A DNA stretch of 64,000 nucleotides from Haplosporangium gracile (GCA_015499985.1 JAAAUF010000071.1:1-64000), one strand, 5' to 3'. Positions 34,479 to 45,183 are shown, numbered from the stretch's first letter. Notes: generated by a model not told the origin, from the letters alone. Numbers and translations: made by a program.

Positions 34479-36214
34479 TACTGGGAAGGGAGTGCTGGTG
34501 TGCTTAGTGTACAGGAAAAGGAAATGAACTTCTGATCCTTTTTTCTTTGTTGTGAAGGAAGAGGGAAGGAATGTGGAAACAAGGAGGAAACAGGATCAAC
34601 CTTGTTAAAGGACAACAAACAAAGTGCCGACAAGTGTTGATCTCCGAAGTAGGCTTCCCGAGAATGTCTTGAAGGGCCAACTTTTTGAAGCCTATGTGGG
34701 AAAAGATAAAAAGACAGTCACCGCGCCTGCTCTTATTTCCGAAAATATGCCATGCGGGTGCCTTTCTTCCTTCGCTCTTCTGTATGTGCTGCCGGTGAGT
34801 TGTATCTATTATCGATGATGCTAAGGCATTTCATTCCGAAATTACATTCACACGAAAAGGGAGAAGATATCCAAACCCCTGTACTCATCATACCCTCACA
34901 TAATATAAGTTTGATTCCTTGAAGTTTCAGTTGCTCCTTCTATGAAACGCGTCCTACAAGCAAAGGGAGCAGAGCTTTATTATTGCACTAAAAGGTCAAT
35001 TGGGTTCAGATACAAGGAAGCGTTGTATGTGGCATTGAACGTTCTTGGCAATCAACAAAGTCCAGCTTTCAAGTTTGAAGAATGTGGTGACCACCCGGCA
35101 ATGTGGCTCATCAAAGAAAATCAGAAGACCTATACCGACGACACTTGGCTTTGTCTTTCATCTTTTGATGAAGAAAGAGTGAAGGGGCTGTTCCGTCATG
35201 GCGCAGAACAATATGTCGACCTTTGGGCTATGCCCGAAAGACAGAAATAAGAAGACAGGGGAGTGAAGAAGCGGAAATAGAACTTACCATGCTGAGTGGC
35301 AAAAAAAAAAAAAAAAAAGAAACGCGTCTACGCCTCAAAGGAAGTATGATAGAGATGATAAAAATAACAGCAACGAACACAAGGGAGAGAGGAAGATCGC
35401 ATAAAAAGAGTGTCGTTGTTGTTGTTTTTGTTGTTGTTCGTGGTCGTCTGCTTTCCTTGAAGTGAAAAGTTTTTTTCTTCTTGTGTTCTCTTTTCTTTGT
35501 GTCTTTAGGCCTTTGGCTACAACATGGTGCCGTGTATTTCTTTATCCGGTTAGGGTGTGTGAGGTAAACGAATCTAGACCTTTGTTAATTTTGATTTCGG
35601 TTGAATTAGTAGGGCGAGTTATACATCGCTACCGAACTTTTTCATTGGGCAAACTACCAATAAAAAAAAAAAAGAACAATGAAGAGAATGATATCAATCC
35701 GTCGACTCTTTGTGCTCGCAGGAACGAACACTCTCGTAAAGACCACGTTACGGTTGCAAAAATAACGATGCCAACAACAACAAAGGAGATACATCAGAAG
35801 AAACAAGGAAGAGAGAGAGAGAGAGTGCAGGGGGAAGACGAAGGAGAAGAAGAGGGGCTCCTCTCTTTGCATACATGTGCCAGCACATCACTATCATCAT
35901 TATCGGGCTGAGGGGGAAGTAGATACCATTGTCGCTTCCTTCATCGTCGCTGTATTAATGAACTAAAAAGGCGATGGGTGAACATTCACCACGATTGTTT
36001 GTTTGTTTGCTCAACACTCCCCTTGCTCTCCTCTTCTATTTTTTTTTGTGTCTTCGTCTTTTTACCCTTCCTCTTCCTACCCTTCCTTCTTCACCTCCTC
36101 CGTCCTTTTGTCCAACAACCCTTTCACCACACTCTTCCTACAAGGGTCCCTCCCCTCAACTTCCTCACCTTCCACTTCATTTCTTTCCTTCTTTTTTTTT
36201 TTTTCAGATCCATC
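34479..36214. other. Divergent intergenic region of COX15 and the Gln-rich membrane protein gene
   Basis: The left end is the COX15 leader. From about 35,970 to 36,208 the plus strand is pyrimidine-rich and ends in T15-like sequence plus CAG seven bases before the ATG of the next gene, which looks like the 3' end of a leader intron. A small unrecognised frame lies at 34942-35250. Between 35,300 and 35,900 only A-rich and GA-rich low complexity was seen. Confidence 0.45.
34942..35250 (+). CDS. Unrecognised open frame, 102 residues, possibly an exon or gene remnant
   Basis: The frame encodes a compact, globular-looking peptide with well-spaced Trp, Cys and aromatic residues (YYCTKRSIGFRYKEALYVAL, DTWLCLSSFDEERV). 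It is preceded eleven bases before its ATG by a good acceptor (GAAGTTTCAG). A second frame upstream (34624-34794) ends at a good donor (GTGAGT), but the two do not join in phase, so either the upstream exon is different or the gene is broken. No family is recognised. Confidence 0.35.
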   Translation: MKRVLQAKGAELYYCTKRSIGFRYKEALYVALNVLGNQQSPAFKFEECGDHPAMWLIKENQKTYTDDTWLCLSSFDEERVKGLFRHGAEQYVDLWAMPERQK

Positions 36215-38722
36215 ATGGCACTACAACCCTTTCCAACAACTCATCCAACCCCCACATTCAATCCCTTCCCCACCATCATGCCTTCAACAGCATCCATACC
36301 AACACGGACAGCCACAACAGCTCAAACAGGCTACACAACATCCGGCACTCGCAAGCCCCCCAAACCCGTAACTTCTTCCAACATCATCCCTACAATAACC
36401 AATGACCCAAAAACGGAAGAAGCCAGAGGAATGAGTGGAGGTGCTGTTGCAGGCCTCGTGTTCGGTATTCTCCTCCTTTTGGTCTGCTCAGTCGTAGGCG
36501 GGTTTATGCTGCTCAAGAAGCGTCGCAAGCGGTTGATGGGTCGTGGGCAGTACAGTGAATATCCAGACACGTCTCGGTCTAGAGACCTGAAACAGAATGG
36601 CAGCGACAACAACGAGAGTAAACGGCAAGGCGGTGGTGGTCTTCGGGGGCTTGTTACAAGTGTGCTTTCCAAGACACAGAGCTTTGCTTCTCCAAAAGGT
36701 AGCAACAAGAACAACAAGCCCTCGGCTACAGTGGTGGCGGCAGCAGCAGCTACTCCTGCGCTTGCCATCCAGCAGCAGCAGGCGCAACATGTGAGAGCAG
36801 CAAGCCCCGCTCCGGTTCCTGCAGCCAACTGGGGCGCCGCGTCTTCACCTCTCCCAACTTTAATGGGCAACGTGGTATCACCCTCGACACCTGTTGTCGG
36901 CCCTAATTATGGTGCTAACAATGGCATTAACTTGAATTATCCGAATTCAGGGAACAACAACCACGCCTTGCTTTCTCAGCCGCTCTATTTGCCCCCAGCT
37001 CCACAGGACCAACAACCACTCAACTGGCAACAGCAGCAAGTACTCCAACAACAGCAGTTGCAACAGCAGCAGCAACAACAACAACAACAACAACACTTTC
37101 AACAGCAACAGCTTCAGCAACAACAGCGCCAGCAGCAGCAACAGCTACAGCAGCAACACCAAATGCAGCACATGCCAGTCCAAGGATATGCAGCGTTGCC
37201 TCTTGTTCAATCGGCAACGATGACCCCTCAACACCAGCTACAACACCAATCCTACCAGCAACAGCAGCAGCCAGTCCAGATGCAACAAATACAACGCAGC
37301 ATGGTATCATCAACCACCATTACGACTCCTATGTCTCAACCATACTTCTACCAGCCAGGAACGGGGCTTGTCTCGGTTCCACTTTCGCTTCCTCCAGCTG
37401 AGCCATACACCCCTCAACTTTTCCAGCCTCAGCCTGTGCAAGTGGTGCAAGCAGTAACAGCAGCTCCGCCTGTGCCCTATGGACTGAACAATGCGCACTA
37501 TCCTCCCCCTCCAGTCTCGGTTGCCTCTGTATCTCATGTGCCACCACCACCATCACACCAACACATTCAGCAGCAACCGGTGGCTTACCAACCACCACCT
37601 CCAGCGACCCAAGCCACAATTCCTACAACAGTTGCCGCTGTTGCAACTTCGGCTGTACCCAGGTCTCCAACCCCTGAATCAGGTTCCATTTTCCTCCCTG
37701 GCGACTCTTCGCGACTGCTGCTCAGCCAGGGGTTATTCAAGATTGTACCCGATGCCGAGGACGAGGAGGAGGCCAAGAGAGCTGCTGAAGCTGCTGTTGC
37801 GGCCTCTTCTTCGCAGGCTGGACCTAATCCTGCCTTGTCGATGGATCTCAATCTCGGAGGCGACTTTTTGAGCTCTGTTCTGAACTACTCGAATCGCAAT
37901 GAACCCAGTAACACCAACACGTTCAGTAGTATTCCTCAGGCCCCCCCTGCTGCTGCAGCGCCAGTTGCCAATGGAGGAGCAGGATCGGGAGCTCAGGGAC
38001 AGCCGGTTCGTCAGCAGCCTGGATACCATGATCGTCAAGCAGGACAAAAGGATCGTCCCAAGAACCAGCCTCGCTACTTGGTTGACAAGGAGGAATATGT
38101 AGACAAGCAGCAACAACAGCAGCAACATGTACAGAACGGACCGTCGTCAAACTGTCAACAAAATAATGGCGAGCCAGTGATTGTTGGAAGCGACATTGTG
38201 TTTGAGCCATTGCCGAGTGTCAAGGCGGCAAGAGAGAGGAGTAATCTCAATGACGGTCCGGATTCGTCTTCAACCTCTTCGTCCTCTCTCTTAAACAACA
38301 ATAACAAGAGTAGCAGCAACAGCCAAGTCGCGACGAAGGAAATTGGTCAGACCCGACCAACCCGAAATCTGTCGAGGGCGCCTACTTTGGGTGAGATATT
38401 GCCGACAATGGGAACCGAGGAGTACCTGGAGCGGACGGATGACAAGGAAGAGTACAGTGCTCGACTCCACGGAGCTCGCGAGTCTTCAACAGTTGCTTCT
38501 CCTACGCCGACGAAGAATGTGATTCACCCTACAAGGGTGGGCGAGCTGTCTAAGGAGGCTCAGGGAGGAATTGTAGATATCAGCACGCCTATTACTCCTA
38601 ACGCCATCCTGCCTACGACCATCGCGGTTGAGGGAGCAGCTACAGGTGTGATACATCCCAGGTCTAGTACACCTGTCACTCCACCACCACTATGTCTCTC
38701 TACCAAACCCAAGTTCAAATGA
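36215..38722 (+). CDS. Gln-rich single-pass membrane protein, unknown function
   Basis: One exon of 835 residues. The ATG at 36215 is chosen because it follows a pyrimidine run and CAG by seven bases, suggesting a spliced leader; an ATG in frame at 35978 would add 79 odd hydrophobic residues read from the pyrimidine tract. The first ~70 residues are Thr/Pro/Ser-rich, without an obvious signal peptide. One helix follows (AVAGLVFGILLLLVCSVVGG, about residues 74-93) and then a strongly basic KKRRKRLMGR stop-transfer. The remaining 730 residues are cytoplasmic by the positive-inside rule and disordered, with long Gln tracts coded by mixed CAA/CAG (37,030-37,310), Pro-rich stretches with PPPP motifs, and a Ser/Asn-rich acidic tail. 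The layout resembles fungal cell-wall sensors (Ser/Thr-rich outside, one helix, long tail), but no cysteine-rich WSC-type domain is present. No assignment is made. Confidence 0.7.
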   Translation: MALQPFPTTHPTPTFNPFPTIMPSTASIPTRTATTAQTGYTTSGTRKPPKPVTSSNIIPTITNDPKTEEARGMSGGAVAGLVFGILLLLVCSVVGGFMLLKKRRKRLMGRGQYSEYPDTSRSRDLKQNGSDNNESKRQGGGGLRGLVTSVLSKTQSFASPKGSNKNNKPSATVVAAAAATPALAIQQQQAQHVRAASPAPVPAANWGAASSPLPTLMGNVVSPSTPVVGPNYGANNGINLNYPNSGNNNHALLSQPLYLPPAPQDQQPLNWQQQQVLQQQQLQQQQQQQQQQQHFQQQQLQQQQRQQQQQLQQQHQMQHMPVQGYAALPLVQSATMTPQHQLQHQSYQQQQQPVQMQQIQRSMVSSTTITTPMSQPYFYQPGTGLVSVPLSLPPAEPYTPQLFQPQPVQVVQAVTAAPPVPYGLNNAHYPPPPVSVASVSHVPPPPSHQHIQQQPVAYQPPPPATQATIPTTVAAVATSAVPRSPTPESGSIFLPGDSSRLLLSQGLFKIVPDAEDEEEAKRAAEAAVAASSSQAGPNPALSMDLNLGGDFLSSVLNYSNRNEPSNTNTFSSIPQAPPAAAAPVANGGAGSGAQGQPVRQQPGYHDRQAGQKDRPKNQPRYLVDKEEYVDKQQQQQQHVQNGPSSNCQQNNGEPVIVGSDIVFEPLPSVKAARERSNLNDGPDSSSTSSSSLLNNNNKSSSNSQVATKEIGQTRPTRNLSRAPTLGEILPTMGTEEYLERTDDKEEYSARLHGARESSTVASPTPTKNVIHPTRVGELSKEAQGGIVDISTPITPNAILPTTIAVEGAATGVIHPRSSTPVTPPPLCLSTKPKFK
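37027..37160 (+). repeat. CAA/CAG trinucleotide tract coding poly-Gln
   Basis: Near-continuous glutamine codons, mixed CAA and CAG with occasional Leu, Phe, His and Arg codons, inside the 835-residue membrane protein gene. Further shorter Gln runs follow to about 37,310. Confidence 0.85.
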
Positions 38723-39550
38723 ACGTATTCATTCAATAATATACACGCCATTTATCTTGAATTTGCATTAGGGAGGGGGGGGGGAGGAGTTGCACCTCCT
38801 GGATTGTGTTCTTGGGCGCGCGAGTTGCTATCAAAAAGATTGTCTAGTAACACTCAGTATCTCCAACGACTCCATCGTGCGAAGTAATAATGGAAGGATG
38901 AGAAAAGTTCTTAACCGCAACCAGGTTGCCTTTCGGACCGTCAGTACCCGTGGGAAAGTGTTTGTGTGTTTTGTCTCGTGGACAATGGGCTTTATGATAT
39001 TCGAGAACAGAGCAGCGAGAGAAAAGAGGGTAGGATGCGATTTGTTGTTGTATTTGTTTTTGACAAGAAAGGTGAATTATGATTTGCTTCAAGATAGACG
39101 AGAAACAGACCAACAACAACCAACAACAACAACAACAACAACAATATCGAAAAAAAAACAATAATAGCAAAAAAATAAATAAGAAAACAAGTGCCTGTAA
39201 CACTATACTAGGCTCAAGCCTGTTGGAACAACCAGAAGGGTTATTGTGGAATTGTGATACACAAGTTTGTTGATTGTTGTGTTTTTTTGGGAGAGGAAAT
39301 GAAGGTATGGAGGGTAGTGGAAGGCTTGGAGTGAAAAGTTAGAAATGAGAAAGGATATGGAGAGAGTTTGCATTTGTGTGTGTGTAGATGTGTGTGTGTG
39401 AAAGAGCAGAGATAACAACGCTATCTGGAATAAACCATAGTTTTTTTTCCGTATTTCTCCTCTTTCCTTAATTCGTTGTGCACAGATGCAATGCAGTTTA
39501 AAACAATTCAACAGTCGTACACAAAAGAGGCATTTGTAGAAATTCAAGGG

Positions 39551-39628
39551 TTATGAACCAAGAGTAGCAACATAGTTGAGAACAATGGCAGCACCATAGA
39601 AGAAAAAAGAGAGACCCCACTTGAGCAT
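39551..39628 (-). CDS. Possible 25-residue hydrophobic microprotein
   Basis: On the minus strand an ATG, placed directly after an in-frame TAA and a pyrimidine-rich leader (the GGAA array read as TTCC), opens MLKWGLSFFFYGAAIVLNYV and ends ATLGS-stop. It would be a single membrane helix with one N-terminal Lys. The leader resembles those of real genes here, but so short a frame can occur by chance, or be one exon of a longer gene. I recognise no family. Confidence 0.3.
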   Translation of the reverse strand: MLKWGLSFFFYGAAIVLNYVATLGS

Positions 39629-39665
39629 TTATCGAGCAAAGAAATGTGAAAGAGAAAGAGGGAGA

Positions 39666-39703
39666 GGAAGGAAGGAAGGAAGGAAGGAAGGAAGGAAGGA
39701 AGG
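39666..39703. repeat. (GGAA)n microsatellite
   Basis: About nine perfect AAGG/GGAA repeats in an intergenic region; on the minus strand it is a TTCC tract upstream of a possible microprotein frame. Confidence 0.9.
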
Positions 39704-39879
39704 CGTCAGGTCAGACATTAGGGAAAAGAAAATCAGGGTTCTTTTCACGCGGAAGGGAATTGACGCTGGCCAATGGGAAGTGGACCTTGATTGCCAATGA
39801 TAGGGAGTAGGAGGGTCGAGAATCATTAAATCTGGATTGATGAAGTGGCGCCCAAAAAAAAAGGATAAGTAAAGGTAGT

Positions 39880-40475
39880 AAGATGCGGAGCAGCTCCGAT
39901 AGGGGATGAGTTGACATTGAATTTTGTTTCTGTTCATTCTCTTCCTCCTCTTTCATTCCAAGCACACACACACACTAGCTTTTATCGTCACGCTTCGTTC
40001 GTTCCGTTTTGCTTTCTATAGTATAGACTGAGAGGCACGGAGAAAGTTTAATTGAAGAAAGTGCGCTTTAAAAAAAAGGGGGGGGGGAGGAGGGGGGAAG
40101 GTCAAGGAAGGAAACTACGGAGCAGCTCCCGATAGGGTTTTTTGCTACCATGGTCCGCTCAAAAAGCTGACTTCCATCGCAATCTTTTTCTTTTATCCCA
40201 GTGAGCTCACTCACTCTTTGGGCTGAGTTTGTTGAGAGGGAACACCAGAAAAACCTGCCAGCACGATCACGAAAGAGGAAGGTACGGAGCAGCACCCGAT
40301 AGGGATTTTGTTGCCACTGTTCACTCAAGAGCTGACTTGTATCGCGCACTTCATTCATTCCCTAATACTCACTCGTTGGCTTGCATTGATTGAAGAAAGA
40401 GCACCAAAAAAAAAGAAGACCAGCACGATCACGAAAGTGGAGGTGCGGAGCAGCTCCCGATAGGGACATTGGATT
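39880..40475. repeat. Degenerate ~165-bp repeats with conserved self-complementary core
   Basis: Four copies of the core CGGAGCAGCTCC-CGATAGGG begin at 39885, 40117, 40284 and 40445, so the last three are 167 and 161 bases apart and the first 232. The last two units also share CCAGCACGATCACGAAAG before the core, and ACTCACTC-type and GAGCTGACTT-type segments between cores, so whole units are related. GGAGCAGCTCC is a perfect palindrome around one base in copies 1, 2 and 4, and CCC-GATA-GGG beside it can pair in copies 2, 3 and 4. There is no coding frame through the array. It may be an eroded tandem satellite or a set of small noncoding RNA or protein-binding elements. Confidence 0.8.
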
Positions 40476-42788
40476 TGTTTCTTATTCGCTCGAGTAGTAA
40501 AGTTGAGACACCATGGGTCCCACGTACAATCACGAATATGACGGTGGATGATGTTGAAAGGCTTCTAATAACTTCTTTCATCTTGACATTCCCCTCTTCA
40601 TGACCTAGAAGCTTAGAACGCTGTCGTGCAAAAAAAAATGGGTTTATTCAGATTCCCGCCTGAGAAAAAACCTCGTGTACCTTCCCATGAGGCAAGGGTG
40701 ACTCTCTACTCCGTGGGAAATACGAGCTTGTTTTTCTTTTGTTACCCAAGTGACAAGTTAACAAGGAGAAACTAACGGAAGTGAGGTAGTACTGTTGACA
40801 TACTTGAAGTTGATAGGAAAGATGCACTTATAGATCGGAATTGTCCTCCGAGAGACGTGAGGCGTCGAAAGGAAGGGAGGACAAGCGCCAACGAAAAACT
40901 TAAAAAAGAGAGTTTTTGCCTTTACCGAGGAAAGTGCGCAAGTGGGTGGGTGCAGAATTTCTAGTTACTGCACAAGTCAGGGTGCAGTGCACACATGCGA
41001 TCTAAAGTTATGCTAACAACAGGAGCAAGGGCTCTCTTATTTTTATTTTTTAACACTTGCCGCGTAGACAAAAGAACAAGCAGGGGAAATAGGAAGACAA
41101 ATGTTCCGCAGCTGGGCAGAGCAAAAGTAGTACATCGTTATGCACAAGTATGACTGAACTTATGAGAAAAAGCACACCATTCTCACGACTCAGACGAGAG
41201 CTTGAAACTTCCCATTCTCACGAATACTTTCTTCTTCTTCGTCTTGTCATTCTGGTTCGTTAAGAGCTCGAGCTCAAAGTCGGCTCCTAGGTATCCACTT
41301 TGTCTTCAAAAAGGTGCTTGAAAGGGGGGGGGGGACCAAGTCTAGGGTAACCAACTGAAAGATCTCTTCATTTAAGTTCCTCTACCATACTTTTATTCTG
41401 TTGGTAACAAAATAGAACAAACTGTCAAAGATATTATGCAGGGATCAAGTAATTCTTCTTCTTGAATAGAAGCCAGCAGGGAGACAGAAAGTACTCATAG
41501 GAGAATGATGATGATGATGATACACTATCTTGGAGAAACATGAACGAATGAACGGACCAATCAACTATTCGGTCAAGTCAGATCAAGGAAGCTAGAGCAA
41601 AGCAGTCAGACAAAGTAAGGAAGAAGTAACCAGAGGAAAAAGAAAGGAGAAATTCTGGCGTGGTTCTTTCTTGGAATTCTTTGTTACAGGTATCAGAGTT
41701 GTTCCTGGTATCTTCCTTTAGTACAAGTTTCTGTTAGATCCAGGCCATCGGTTTCCCTACAGAGTCATGTGAAGGGAAAAAAAAAGCTTGGTCTGACACA
41801 CACACCGAGAGGAGAGACAATCTTTAAGAGTTACCAACAACAGCCAACCTTATTCTTTAGGTAGCCCTCTTTGATTGTCAGCCAATCAGATCCGAGGATA
41901 AGTGTTGTGCTCAGACCATTCTTTCCCTGGGATTCCCTCATTGAATATTAGAAGGAAAAGGGCAGTCTAGACAAAAGGGTTGGTGTGAAAGTAAAGAAAA
42001 AAAAAAGCAACAGAGAGGTGTCAGCCATGTGTCGTTTGCAGTTGCGAAGTTCATGCCCATTTCTTCATTTTTGCTCAATATGTGGGTCTCCATTGGTACG
42101 ACGCAAGAGAAGCATAAGATGTGGTCCAGGTTTCGCAGTTTGACAAACTTTCAAGAGAAAAGTGATAACTTTGATCCATGCCCGAGGCGTTGTCCGATCC
42201 ATTTGCGGCGTATGTACCTAAAGGAAGGAAGCAAGAGAAGAGGCTCGTACAAGACTAGTACGCAGGGTGAATGAGGCAAGCTTGATAAGAAGGAAATACC
42301 TATCCTTCTTGCTTTCTTTTTCAAGAAAGCGAGTTGAGTTGAGTTGAATTGAGAGTTGGGAGTGTTGAATGTGTCGATACACTTTCTTTCTTTTGTTATT
42401 TTCTCCTTATGTGAGACCCATCAGGCTGGCGAATGAGATGGATCGGAGTGATACATATCAGTCTGCTTCAATCAGTCAAGTCAAGTCAAGTCAATCAAGA
42501 GCGCCGATATTAGTGGCAATCCATATACATGCACCATCACACGATAGAATATAGCGAAAGGAGTAATACAAACAACCAATTAACCAACCAGCCAGCCAAA
42601 CAACAACAGCAGCAGCAGCAGTCAGGAGGGTTCCTAGCAAGTAGCGGGTGGACTCAACCTTGGACTTTGGACCTTCTTTGCGTCTTCTCTTTAAAAAATA
42701 TTATTATTCCAGCTCCTCCAGAAGAGTACGCTGTACACTCCCTGAAATAACAAGAAAATTATAGAAAATAAAGATATCCAAGAAAGAG
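40476..42788. other. Gene-free stretch with a six-frame ORF desert
   Basis: Between about 40,360 and 42,030 no reading frame of 60 codons exists on either strand, the longest such gap in the window. Base composition is near even and locally A-rich. No tRNA, 5S or other RNA gene could be recognised by eye. Minor repeats include (GAT)n at 41,505, a G12 run at 41,323, GTTGA repeats at 42,330 and AAGTC repeats at 42,470. The right end is the promoter region of the OPT gene. Confidence 0.5.
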
Positions 42789-42796
42789 TATAAAAG
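42789..42796 (+). promoter_or_regulatory. TATA box of the OPT transporter gene
   Basis: TATAAAAG on the plus strand, 233 bases before the ATG. It is followed by a T24 run (42,816-42,839) and a (CT)n tract (42,880-42,913), a pyrimidine-rich leader typical of highly expressed fungal genes. Confidence 0.55.
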
Positions 42797-42815
42797 GAGT
42801 TCCAATCGCCCGCTC

Positions 42816-42881
42816 TTTTTTTTTTTTTTTTTTTTTTTTCCTTGTCCATCTTCATTGATAGCCATTCACCACCGCCCTTCA

Positions 42882-42913
<32 letters not shown>
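42816..42913. repeat. T24 homopolymer and (CT)n tract in the OPT leader
   Basis: T24 at 42,816-42,839 and about fifteen CT repeats ending at 42,913, separated by ordinary sequence. Both lie between the TATA box and the start codon of the transporter gene. Confidence 0.85.
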
Positions 42914-43021
42914 TCGCTCCTTCTCTCCTCCCGCGTCTTCACACTCCTTGTCACTTTCATCTCCTCTGTATATATTCATTTCTTCACTTCTTTCTTTCAC
43001 ACTCCCCCGTATTGATTCAAC

Positions 43022-45183
43022 ATGTCTGCTCAGATGAACGAAAAGGTACAATACGATGAGTACCCTCAGGAGAAGACCCTCCAGCAAGAGTCCATCGAAT
43101 TCGAGGAGAACATGGAGGACGAGGAGGAGTACGTCCACGAGGACCATCAGTTCACCTGGTAAGCATCTCTCTTCCTTTCCTTTTTACTTTTTGCTACTCA
43201 GGTTGTACCAACAGTGCCACAAACAATCCCTTTCCTAACTTTATTCCCCTCTACTACGTCCTCTTTCGATCAAACAGGCGCGCAGCTATCGTTGGATCCT
43301 TGCTCGGATGCGTTGTTGCTGCCAGTAACTTGTACTTGGGTCTCAAGATCGGTTGGACCTTCGGTGCTGCCCTTTGGGGTTCCATCTTTGGTTTCCTAAT
43401 CTTAAAGTCGGTCTCCCGCATGACCAATACCGTTTTTGGCCCCAAGGAGAACGCCGTCTGCCAAGCCGCCGCCACCTCTGCCGGTGGTCTCTCCAGCGGT
43501 TTCGTCACTGCCATCCCTGCTATGTACCGCATGGGTCTCATGGGTGACAGCACCCCCAAAGACGATGTTGTCGCCCTCTTACTCTGGACTGCCTCTGCCG
43601 CGTTCTTTGGCATGTTCTTTGCCGTCCCCCTCCGCTCCCACTTTGTTATCAATCAGAATCTCGTCTTCCCTACCCCTCGTGCCGCTGCTGAAACCATCAA
43701 GAACCTGCACAAGAGATCCTCAGCCGCTGCCAAGGATGCTCGCGACTCTGGCCGTGCCATGATGTACTCCTTCATCATCGCCATGGCCTTTGCCATCATC
43801 GGTTTCTTCATTCCCGGTCTCTTCACTGAGCTCCACATCCTCTGGTACATTGGCAACGCTGCCTCTTATGCCGCCATGATGAACGCCGATCGTGCCTGGG
43901 GCTGGATCTTCACCTGGGACTTTGCTTTCTTCGGTGCTGGTTTGATGACCCCTGGAAACACTGTCTTCTCCTTCCTCCTTGGAGAGTTGATTGCCTTTGG
44001 TATCGCTGGCCCCCTCATGACTTCATCTGGTTACTTGACTGGTCGCGGCGGTTTCCCTGCCCCACCACTGGTCGGATCTGCCCAGTCATGGTTCCTCTGG
44101 CCCGGTGTCGGTATGATGGTCTTCACTGCTTTCTCTGAGCTCGGTGCCAACGGCAAGTCGCTCGCCCACGCCTTCATGGCCGCTGTCCGTGAGGGTCGCA
44201 ACTTCATCCGCAAGCTCTCCAAGAAGAGTGCCCTTGTCGACCAGTCCAACTACGTTTCCAAGGACACCACCCCCGAGCACGAGCTCATCCCTACCAGCTG
44301 GTGGGCCGGCGGTCTTTTTCTCTCCGGTGTCTTCACTATCCTGGTCATGTACTTCAACTTCCATGTCCCCGTCTATGCCACCATTGGAGCCATCATCATC
44401 TCCTTCTTCCTCGCCTTTGTTGGTCTCCAAGCCTCCGGTGAGACCGATATCAACCCCACTGGTGCCGTCGCCAAGGTCACCCAGTTGGTCTTCTCCCGTA
44501 TCCCCAACTCTGATATCATGGTTGTCCAGAAGACCAACCTCATGTGCGCCAACATTGCTGCTTCTGTTTGCTCCCAGTCGGTCGACATGGTCGGAGATCT
44601 CAAGACCGGCCACTTGATTGGTGCCGCCCCCCGTGCCATGTTGTGGGCTCAGTTGGTCGGTTCTACCTTTGCCATTGCCATTGCTGTCCCCCTCTTCCTG
44701 CTTTACACCCAGGCCTACCCCTGCGTCCTCGATGAGACGATCACCGAGTGCCAGTTCGAAGTCCCCGCCGTCGTTGCCTGGGCCAACGTGTGCAAGATCT
44801 TGACCGGTTCTGGCTCTGTTCCCCACGCTTCCATGATCCTCACCATTGTTTGCTGCATCTTGGCCGTCATCAACGTCATTGTCCGCGTCAAGTTCGTCCC
44901 CGACCGCCTCAAGCCTTACTGGATCAACTTGAACGCTGTCGGCCTCGGTTTCATCAACCCCTCGCCTGCTATCCCCATTGCCATGTTCATTGGCTGGACC
45001 TCTGGTCAGATCTGGAAACGTACCAGTCCCAAGACCCACGAGCGTCTTATGTACTCCATCTCGGCCGGTTTCATTGCCGGCGTGGGTATCGCCGGTCTCG
45101 TCAACGCCGCCATGACCATTGGTGGTGTCAAAGGAAGTGTCGTCGGGGTCGGATGCGGTCTCAACGGCACCAAGTTTTGCTAA
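43022..45183 (+). CDS. OPT-family (oligopeptide / metal-chelate) transporter
   Basis: Two exons, 43022..43158 and 43278..45183, give 680 residues. After an acidic, hydrophilic N-terminus of 45 residues the protein is a chain of about fourteen to sixteen hydrophobic helices. Signatures of the OPT superfamily include SNLYLGLKIGWTFGAALWGS near the first helix, the NTVFGPKENAVCQAAATSAG block, GLMTPGNTVFSFLLGE and ATSAGG. The superfamily carries short peptides or metal-chelates (YSL type) by proton symport at the plasma or organelle membrane; the substrate here is not readable from sequence, though the layout looks more YSL-like than peptide-type. The coding sequence is strongly biased to C-ending codons, which suggests high expression and also explains a 407-codon antisense open frame. 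Confidence 0.9.

Larger units (their letters stand above)
38723..39879. other. Intergenic region with microsatellites
   Basis: It contains the 3' UTR of the Gln-rich protein gene, a G12 run near 38,771, CAA repeats near 39,105-39,145 and a GGAA array. Apart from a possible 25-residue minus-strand frame no gene is supported. Confidence 0.45.

Noticed and set aside
35978..36214. N-terminal extension of the Gln-rich membrane protein from an upstream ATG
   Set aside because: The extra 79 residues are read from a pyrimidine tract that looks like the end of a leader intron with acceptor TTTCAG; the ATG at 36215 is preferred.
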